From Lingula anatina (taxonomy: Eukaryota; Brachiopoda; Lingulata; Lingulida; Lingulidae), in the NCBI RefSeq assembly GCF_001039355.2, contig NW_019775420.1, positions 352,572 to 393,022 on the forward strand: a stretch of DNA of 40,451 bases, given 5' to 3'. Positions 32,163 through 40,451 of the stretch are shown here, one piece after another. The translations under genes were made by a program, and so were the position numbers. The notes beneath the pieces were generated by a model. That model made no database searches. It saw only the letters and a program-made list of their open reading frames with translations, and was not told the origin of the DNA. The first letter of the stretch is position 1. Each line of letters begins with the position of its first letter.

Positions 32163-32501
32163 ATGGGAGAATGGTGAAATACAGTATAACGTAACATGAT
32201 TTTATGGACACAGAGTATGTATTCTCTTCAGCTTTGTGAAATGCGATGGCGATGGCTGCTGCCACCATTTTGTTTGGTAACCCCTCCCCTCCCCCTCCTC
32301 GCGAACATGTAACAGGTTTCCTATCACACATTTTTGGTTATTCAGCATTGTTATTCTTTCAATTTCATCACAGCGGATCTATCTATTATATATATCCTTA
32401 ATTTAAGATAATCCATGAACTACATTTACAGATTCTTACTTATTAGTTATATAAATGCATATTTTAAGTGCATAGAATATATCTTCATAATATATTACCT
32501 T
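32163..32501. other. 3' flank of EF-hand copy 3
   Basis: Matches 27316-27650 and 16480-16806. A C-rich tract at 32280-32299 corresponds to a G-run on the gene strand about 200 bases past the stop. No AATAAA signal was identified with confidence in any of the three copies. Confidence 0.7.
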
Positions 32502-32801
32502 TTAAGGCTGATTGCTGAGCAGATCTTTAAGTTCAGCGAGTTCTTTCTCGTCCAGCTCATCGTCCAGCTGGTCATCATCCGAGGACTGACCCTGGGTCAG
32601 AGCTGGAATAGAAAGACTGTTTTCAATGGGGTTGTACAAAAATTCTGTAATTCACATAACCATTTTTCTGTGCAAAAGTGCAAAGAAAACTTGATTAATT
32701 AAAGAAATGGGCTAGTAACTTGGATGATGGATATATACTGTAACTAATACAGCCAACCCACGTGTTTGCGTTCGTCTGCACGTGCCTGCGTGTTTGTTTC
32801 T

Positions 32802-32889
<88 letters not shown>

Positions 32890-34036
32890 CTGACCTGTTA
32901 TCATATTAAAATGTTCCTGGAGATTGTCCAGCTCTTTTTGGTCAACGAATCCGTCGTCTAAAATAAGAAAGAAGAAGGGAGCTATCACGTTTATATACCC
33001 ATGACATCAACTTAGCCCTTCGTTTACCACTTTTAAGACATCTGGCGTAAACATGAGTCACTTCACAGTTTTGAGAAAAATTTGCTTAATGGTGACACGT
33101 CACACTATTTTTCTCTGCCTTGTTCTACAGTAACCTCCAATATTGAAAGAAAAAAATTAAGTGATATACCTGGTACATATAGCTTAGTTATAAAATGCAC
33201 ATATTGTGTAGCACAAAATGTTTGCTTCACTGACGTTGTTTGCTTTACTCATGATATTGTGGAATAACTTCGTAAACTACAATGTACATTGTATGTACAT
33301 CAACAGAAAAGGCGTCATTTTTCATTTATTTTTGTCATTTGTAATATATTGTATGTTATAACGTACCGTTCGCGTCGAGCTCCTCAAACAAATCCTCATC
33401 TTCCATCTCATGCAGAGCCATCTTGCCGTCCCCGTCCTGATCATTCATCATAACCTGCAGTTTATTTTCCTGAAATTATTTGATTTTTCTTGAAAATCAT
33501 GGTATCTCGCTTCTGATTACCGTTCTTTCATTTTCCTATTCTTTCCATCCGTCTCACAGCTCCCACTTTTCTCTCCTTTATTGTTTACTTTATCTCTCTC
33601 TGTCTCTCTCTCTCTCTCTCTCTTGTGTACTTACGTCACCAACGGCGACTACTGCCGCTTTCCCCACTTTGTAACAAGTGATGGGGTGGGACTTGCAAAA
33701 GTCGACTACACGCCCCAGGACTCTGGGAATAAAACGTAGTTTAATTTATTTTGACTTAATACGTGCACTAAATCACTTAAACTCTCTTCAAGATGGAATT
33801 TTTGCTTTTGTTTCCAAATGTGTTGTTTTGATATTTTTCTTTACTCTTTTTTTTAACCACAATTTCCATGCATGGAAATTACTTTGAATTCAGAAATAAG
33901 CAAAAATAGTTCCTTGCCTTCTTACGCGAATACGAATTCGTGGAAGCCTGATGCGAATCCTGGGCCAACTGTCTCCCTCCTGGACCATCATGGCTACAAC
34001 GGCCAGTAAGAGTCCTATCAAAAGGTACATCCTCAT
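32502..34036 (-). CDS. Small secreted two-EF-hand protein, copy 3
   Basis: Coding exons on the minus strand: 34036-33918, 33722-33635, 33469-33367, 32957-32895 and 32602-32502 (474 nt, 157 residues). The signal peptide starts MRMYLLIGLLL. The basic tract is the longest, PRIRIRLPRIRIRVRR. C49-x6-C56 is within DFCKSHPITCYK. Calcium loops are at 79-90 (DQDGDGKMALHE) and 101-112 (D-A-N-D-D-G-F-V-D-Q-K-E). The tail is DELDEKELAELKDLLSNQP. Intron positions and phases equal those of copies 1 and 2, including the GC donor AAG|GCAAGG with an upstream GTAAGA decoy. Coding sequence is closer to copy 2 in exons 1, 4 and 5, but exon 2 keeps the full length of copy 1. Intact frame. Expected to be secreted and to bind two calcium ions, by analogy with canonical EF-hands. 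Confidence 0.9.
32804..32885. repeat. (TG)n(AG)n microsatellite at the 5' end of intron 4, copy 3
   Basis: A TG run, a short CTTC interruption and an AG run. Begins about 8 bases from the exon 4 donor, as in the other copies. Confidence 0.95.
33591..33623. repeat. (CT)n microsatellite at the 5' end of intron 2, copy 3
   Basis: A CT run about 11 bases from the exon 2 donor, GA-rich on the gene strand. Confidence 0.95.
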
Positions 34037-34547
34037 GGTGAACTGCAATGTGGAGAGAAAGGAGGAGTGAAAATATTCTCTTTAATTAAAAAAAATATGT
34101 TTTTAAACGAAATTTTGAGCTTTTTAGTTTATCGATTCATCGGAAAACATTATTCTAGGTCACATAATGAGAGACGTGCAGTACATCCAATCACCACATA
34201 AACTCACTGACATGAAGTGTTTTGAATAAATATCTAAGAAAAAGTTGATAGTGAACATTAAAGGAAAAAAACAGTCGACAACGTAATCAAAATTAAATCT
34301 AACGACAAAAATTCGACGCTAAGATTTCAGAAACCTTTCATTAGCGCTTCATCCAGCTACTGAAAGTGGAGTCACGTAACATTGGTGACAACAACTGAGA
34401 CAAATTTGTCTTAATCACTGACGGCTTAAACGTGTAACGTATTAATTTTAGAGTGCATACAAACCCATGCATATATGAACAACTACGAGTGTAAATTTTA
34501 AACGCCCGATAAATGTATCACGATACGAACACGAAAAAATCTCTCAC

Positions 34548-34611
34548 CTTCAACAAGGAACGTCCGGCGCTAGTATCTGCAGGTGGGAATGTCTATCGTT
34601 GAACAATAGAG
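34548..34611 (-). other. Putative 5' non-coding exon of EF-hand copy 3
   Basis: Ends TTGTTGAAG|GTGAGAG. The intron to the coding exon is about 500 bases and the acceptor ATTGCAG is 6 bases before the ATG. Position relative to the TATA box is conserved. Confidence 0.65.
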
Positions 34612-34635
34612 ATGGAAAACAAGTAAACATATCTC

Positions 34636-34646
34636 TCTTATATAGC
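34636..34646 (-). promoter_or_regulatory. TATA box of EF-hand copy 3
   Basis: CTATATAAGAG on the minus strand, about 600 bases upstream of the ATG. The surrounding bases are conserved in the other two copies. Confidence 0.7.
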
Positions 34647-34739
34647 ACTTATGTCGTGACTGTTTGAAAAAGTTTCCGATTATACTACCTGATTCTATAA
34701 AACAAGGTGCATCTCGATTTCTTTGATGTGGCTCTTCTA

Positions 34740-37000
34740 ACTGCCCACGGTTCTCAGAAAAAGATTTTAATCTTTAAAAAAAATTAATACAACGAGCCAA
34801 GATGTCACTTGAATGAAGGTGTCATTTTTTATTAACGATTCTGGTCGAACAGTACAGAAATAGCGAGTGTAATATCAGTGAATATGCAGTGAACAAATAA
34901 TCTCCGTGGCCCTGGTAGAGCATGCCTACTGGTACATACTGTATGTAATTCATGCTGATATATAAGGGCTTGCTAATTAGCCTACTTTGTCCCCAGCACG
35001 AGAAAAAAACTACAGTGTACTAAGAATCAACTAAAAGAATTTGAGAACTTGTCAAGTTGTCACTTAGAAAAAACATAAATTCAACACCGTAAACAACCTC
35101 ACATTTCAATCTGTTCCATCGTATTTTCCCAGAAATCGAGACTAGTTGAAATGAGAGTAACCGTATACATCTGCCGCACCTGTGAGTTAGGTTATGAAGT
35201 CAGGTTGATGTCTGACATGTTTACTGGTATGTTATTCTCAGTTTATAATTAGTTACCGTGGAATTCGTAGGTTGTCATTTTTGTCACGTTTGAAGGCCCT
35301 CAACTTTTCGTACAACGTTACTAGTATAAGATCTGTGCGCATTGAATATAACAATACAAATACATGTAGATGTAAATGATTCTTCCATTTATCTATAATC
35401 ATAAACAGAAATGGCATAAAATCCTTCAGAATGCGTATTTTATTGCATTTTAATGGTTTTAACCATTAAAAAAGCATAAAGTTTGCAATTGTTTGTAACA
35501 TTGGAATATTTTGTGCACCCATTAGTATTTAACAAATAGGCCTATATCCCGATATAGATTATACCAGTATTCATGGAATAAATATCATCGGTAACATTTC
35601 ACATCACACTTGTAGGGAATAAACATTTCAAAGGAAAGGTGAAGAGCCATACTTCGAGTAAAAAACTAAAGGGCACCGTGTCATAAAACTTCCATATAAA
35701 GATTTTGTACATGAGCATTTATCTAAGGCAAATCCATCGTTTGTTTACTACGGTGAGCACGGAGTTCTATGAACGAAGTCTTATCAAAGCCTCACATACA
35801 TGTAGTACACACCCCTAACACCCGTGAGTTGCACTGAGGCTCCAAAAGGGGAGAGAATGGATGATCTATACAATGCACAAGACAGTACACGGAAATACGG
35901 CTTACTTTCAATGATATATCATGAAATCTCGCATAAGTAGCTTTTGAATATCTCAACTTCATCAAGGTGAATTTCACAGAATGGCAGATCAGCTGGTTTT
36001 GGGAGGGGGACACAAGGGGTATACGTGTATGCCCCCCCCCCCCCTCCCCCGAAAAAAAATATTCAATGTGCAAGGAGCCAAACGCAAGCCATCACCCCAC
36101 TTACTACTTTAAGTCTAATGCGTCAAGCAAAGCGTAGATATATTTTCTTTGCTTTCTCACCACACCCCTCCTGAAAAATTCTGGATAATTTTCTTTTATG
36201 ATATTAATTATTTGATTTACTTTTACAAAAATCTTATTTATTTGTACAAAGAGTCAGGCAATATATATAATTTTCTATAACTGTCACACATCGGATACCC
36301 CGTGGTTTTGGTTAAACCCCTCACAAATGAGTCAAATTCAAATATTATTTTTTCAGGAATATAGAACTCCCAGTAATCTTCCATCTCATCTCTCATCAAT
36401 TCGTAGGACAGTCAGGTTGGGCCAGACATCTATTTTTAATATTTAAACTGAACTTGTTTTAAATCCCATGATTTTATCACGATTATAAAGGATTCATCGT
36501 CAACTATCATTTCCTGTTTTTCCGTTGAAACCCCCTTTTGTCTAGTTCAGTTAATCAGTTCCGTCAGTTGTCTGCGTCGAATGCTGAGGCTCCCTATAAG
36601 TGACTATTAACACCCCATTTCCATAGATTAGATCGACCTACTTTAGATCGACCTAACTCCCTGGGGGTTCACGCTAAATAACTGTCAGCCGGGCGGACAC
36701 GAAAGTTAATTACCTCCTTACAGCTTGTAGTAGGTGGGACGGACATTTAAGTCGGATTATCTGAAAGTAATCTAGTGAGACTCCCCGCGGGGATAGATCG
36801 ATCTAAAATCTATGGGAATAGAGCCTAAGTTGTCGATAAATCAGAGTGGAACAAACCACATAAATGTACCGCTTTCTGTGACTAGTATCTTATGCTCCTG
36901 CTCCAAGGGACTGCACTCCTTATTGTAACAGCATAAACCCCTCCTCGATATCCCCGCCCACTGAATCCTCACACTGCTTGTATGACGGCTTGCTTTCAGA
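34740..37000. repeat. Far-upstream block of unit 3
   Basis: Non-coding. From about 34945 it is close to identical to 20531-22260 of unit 1, and less similar to unit 2. It contains a C-homopolymer followed by A-run near 36032-36058 and the complete inserted element at 36609-36828. No gene is seen. Confidence 0.75.
36609..36828. mobile_element. 220-bp MITE-like element with an empty site in unit 1
   Basis: The ends contain CCATAGATTAGATCGA (left) and TCGATCTAAAATCTATGG (right), imperfect inverted repeats. Unit 1 reads GTGACTATTGAGTTGTCG without the insert at about 22189-22206. Here the flanks are GTGACTATTAAC and CCTAAGTTGTCG, compatible with a short TAA- or TTAA-like target. A truncated left half occurs at 31660-31780. 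Non-coding. Confidence 0.75.
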
Positions 37001-37019
37001 ACTAAGATGAATTGGGGCT

Positions 37020-37395
37020 CGTAATGTGTGTGAGTGTGTGCGCGCGCCCCCTTCGGTGGCAAGCCATTGGGGACAGGGGTGACAATAAAGGTTAAATGGG
37101 GCTCGTGATGGGGGAGACAACAAAGATGGCATGGGGCTCGTGATGGGGGAAACGACTAGGATGACATGGAGCTCGTGATGGGGAGACGACTAAGATGACA
37201 TGGGGCTCGTGATGGGGGAGACGACTAAGATGACATGGGGCTCGTAATGGGGGAGACGACTAAGATGACATGGGGCTCGTGATGGGGGAAACGACTAAGA
37301 TGACATGGGGCTCGTGATGGGGGAGGGGGGAGTAGACAGCTATGATGCATTGTGGCTCGTCATGGGGGGAGACATAAAGATAAATTGGGACCTGT
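37020..37395. repeat. 35-bp minisatellite array 4, with TG/CG run
   Basis: A short TG/CG run at about 37023-37046, then about seven units, then the diverged GGGGGGAGTAGACAGC end as in arrays 1 and 2. Confidence 0.9.
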
Positions 37396-40300
37396 GATAA
37401 GGAGAGACAACTGCACAGTAGGAAATAAGCCTTACAGTGAGCACACAGGTGTGTAATGACAACACTCGTAATAAGAAACACGGATACTCACATGCCTATT
37501 TCAATTTCTGCAAGGTGAATGTTATAGGGATGAACATTGTTTATAAATTTATATAATTTTAATTTTTTTACTTCCCCTTTGAGTTTTTTCTTTATTTTTG
37601 TAATGTTCAAGACTTCTTTTAAAAAAGATACAATGACTTTTTTCCAAATGCACCTCCAAATGCTTTCACAGTTAGTAAACATGTTGCTGACAGCATAAAT
37701 TCTTTAGAAAAAGTCGTGTCCCAATTTTCAAATGCATGCACTGAATAAACAAAATGGTATTTTATAATAGTATTTTTATAGTATTTTTTATTTCATGAGC
37801 TTACCAAACTGGTGATTCAAATTTGATGTTTAAATTTTACATTTTTTAATTTCTTTTTACATATTTTCACTATGGTGATGTGCATTAAATCATTTGGATG
37901 AGGTAAAAAGTACAAATGCTACAAGATGCAAGCCAAGCTAATAAATAAAATTTAAAATAATAAATTATGCTCATTCGCTTTCATGATTGCTATGAATTTT
38001 ACTGAGTAAAAGTTTACTACCATTCTTAAGTCTGTAGACGAAAAACAAACCCCTGAATTTTGATATATGAAAATGAAAAGTCTATATAGAAGTTCAAATT
38101 ATTTACTATATAGGCTTTAAATGACTTTAACTTCAAACTCGAGTATCCTGATAGCAGTATTTGTACATAAACATCCCTCTCCTAATATTTGCAAGTGGAC
38201 ACGTACTAGTACTAACAGCGCCGTTCGTACGTGTACTGAGAAAAAAATACATCTGTATCGCACTTATCAGAGAAGAAAACAATAAACTATTTAATTTCAC
38301 AGACCATGCAATTTTCTTTCATTTTAGGTCAGTTGCAAACAAGTGTAGTGGAGAATTAAACAAAACTGTCGACAAGATCTCAAAAAATATGAATTTTATT
38401 TTCATGAATATTTTTCAGTATCATATGTGTTCATTTTCTGACGTTTCCCATTTTCAATTTTAATTCTTACCTTTACCCTGAAAGAGCCGAATGCGTAGTA
38501 TTTCAAACCAAATCAAGAAAATACACAATTAAGTTTAGAGTTATATAAACCCCGAACTCTCTGTCTCCAGCCACATGCTATAAATATTTCTAAAAAATTT
38601 TGATTAACTGTATACAAGCACTCTGCATGCGCACCACATTGATTAAAAAAAATCTCATAAAGACGTAAACACAATAAGACGTTGATACGTGAAAATTTAG
38701 ACAAAATGCAATGGGTTTTCTTCATATTATCAATCATGTTAGTTTTGCCACATAATTCTTATGTTTACTAAAGAAACTATCAAGGTTTATTCAAGATAAT
38801 CTTGATGTTTGAACTTTAGTAATTTTATTTCTTTGGATTTAATTTCATAATCGTCATGTGTTTTAGATTTGGTTTTGTATTAGTTGAAGTCAAAAGTACA
38901 GATGCAGGAAATTATTTTTAATGAGGACACAAAGATGGCAAATCTTAAATTCATATTCATAATGGGAGACGACGATCATAGGGAAATAAAGAAGATGAAC
39001 AAGCTGTATTTCACCCAGTGGAACTGTCCGGATAATCCGCGAAAAGCAAGTGCTCCGTTTACCGCGTCACTTAACCTCGCCACTTAACCACTCGTACGTA
39101 CATGTAGCAGGGGAGGCATTTCTTATTACCTCCGCCAAGGAGGTTATGTTTTTGGTTCCGTTAGTTTGTCTGTCTGTCTGTCTATCTATCTGTCCGTCTG
39201 TCTGTCAGCAACTTTACAGAAAAAGTTGTGGACCTATTTTGATGAAATTTTCAGGAACTGTCAGAAGTGGGCCAATGAAGAGGTTATTAGTTTTTGGTGG
39301 TGATCCCGATCAATAATCAATCAATAATCAATAATCAAAAATAAAAACAAGGTTATGGACCGATTTTGATGAAATTTTCAGGAACTGTCAGAAGTGGGCC
39401 AAGGAACAGATGATTAGTTTTTGGTGGTGATCCGGATCATTAATCAATCAATTAACAATAAACAAAAATCAAAAAGCTAAATCATTATAGAATGAAAATT
39501 TAGGGGTGAAACGGCATTGGGTGGAGACTTTGCTGCCTTGACGGAGGTCTGCGCTGTCGGAGTGCTTTTCTAGTTTGATTTGAGTTGTCTGTGACTTTGA
39601 ACAAAAGTAATATGTAATAAGAAAAAATAAAGAAAAAACAAAGAAAATATCAATGGTGTGATATAAATTTCCAAAATTGGGTCACTGCAAAGGCACAGAT
39701 TCAATTGAAGATTTCAAGTACATATTGTATAAAACGCGGGGTTAGTACACATAGATACAAGAGTGGTCACTGGATATCAGAGGAAATTAGTGAGATCATT
39801 TGTTTAAGCTCATATTTACAAGACTGAAGTCAGCTATTAAAACTGAAAGATGGCAAAAAATTAGAGAGACATTTATCCACAGTATACATCAGAGACCGAT
39901 CAGAAGGACGAATGGTCATCAAAGATATTACTTTATAAAATAAATCTTTAGATTTTAATCTAGCGTTAACTAATTAATTCTGCACAGGATCACATCATCA
40001 TTCTATTGTTTCACTTTTTAATTCAGGTGAAATGATATTGCATTAGTGCGACTCTTGACTTCATGATTGACACCTGTTTGCTGACTCCATACATGTCATT
40101 TTACTGCGTGTGCTTCTATTTTTTAAACCATCAATACTCTATGAACAACAAAAGATGAAATCATTTGATTTATTTTCAATGTGAGAATGCGTCTGGTTAA
40201 CAGCAATCTCAATGTCCAAAGAAGTCAAATGAGGGAAATAAATCTCATTTCATAAAATAACAGACTTGAATCTCCTCTGTGTATCTGAAAAAGAACATGA

Positions 40301-40451
40301 GAGATTATAAAAACATGTATGTTAATTTGATATTTAAATGAATATTATGAAGACAAATACCCTTCCCTCTACTCCCCCCCTCCCCACCCACCCACCCCCT
40401 CCCTACCCCCGACATCAAGTGCCCTCAGAGAGTTAATTCATTGGAAGGTCG
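37396..40451. repeat. Unit 4 block (partial, right edge), duplicate of block 0
   Basis: Aligns with 166-3104 throughout, including the 1865-type element, and runs past the C-rich tract at 40372-40408 into sequence matching 27262-27294 of unit 2. The next EF-hand stop codon would be expected about 360 bases beyond the window edge. A 100-codon frame at 38161-38463 and a 67-codon frame at 38884-39087 are the counterparts of the recurrent frames listed above and are not supported as genes. Confidence 0.85.
39128..39575. mobile_element. Inverted-repeat-flanked non-autonomous element, copy B
   Basis: Same element as at 1865-2305, with ACCTCCGCCAAGG / CCTTGACGGAGGT inverted repeats, a GTCT run, two internal units of about 115 bp and the tail ending CTTTTCTAGTT. 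It lies at the same position of the repeat unit, so it was duplicated with the block rather than inserted twice. Confidence 0.8.

Overview
The window looks like nuclear DNA of an invertebrate animal, most likely a mollusc or another lophotrochozoan. The genes have introns with GT-AG (and one class of GC-AG) borders, secreted-protein exons are separated by AT-rich DNA, and there are many microsatellites, a 35-bp minisatellite, MITE-like elements and a decayed LINE. There is no prokaryotic gene organisation. Species identity cannot be fixed from the sequence alone.

Layout. 1-3104 is a gene-poor repeat block that is repeated nearly unchanged at about 37.0-40.45 kb. 3106-14326 is single-copy DNA carrying one plus-strand gene at 9213-12433. 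It has four coding exons and encodes a 560-residue secreted acidic precursor with a ten-cysteine C-terminal domain that resembles a phospholipase A2 fold lacking the catalytic Asp. From 14327 to the right edge the DNA is a tandem array of related multi-kb units. Three of them carry a complete minus-strand gene for a small secreted two-EF-hand protein (CDS spans 16807-18427, 27651-29177 and 32502-34036; 153, 144 and 157 residues). Each of these has five coding exons, an inferred upstream non-coding exon and a TATA box. The right edge stops about 400 bp before a fourth copy would be expected.

The three EF-hand paralogues share every intron position and phase, including a first coding intron whose in-frame donor is GC rather than GT. 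They differ in an Arg/Ile-rich tract after the signal peptide, in an 18-nt in-frame deletion (copy 2), and in residues 4-5 of the second calcium loop. Flanking DNA shows insertions present in one unit with clean empty sites in others (a MITE in intron 4 of copy 1, a LINE fragment upstream of copy 1, a 220-bp element upstream of copy 3). Coding sequence groups copy 2 with copy 3, while far-upstream DNA groups copy 1 with copy 3, so the array is a mosaic. Three single 'n' bases (3105, 22558, 32162) sit exactly where homology between units breaks, so unit order and copy number should be treated as provisional.

The precursor gene and the EF-hand array are on opposite strands, with about 4.4 kb between their stop codons. 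Nothing in the sequence shows that they work together, although both encode secretory-pathway proteins. No RNA gene, CRISPR array or viral gene was recognised.
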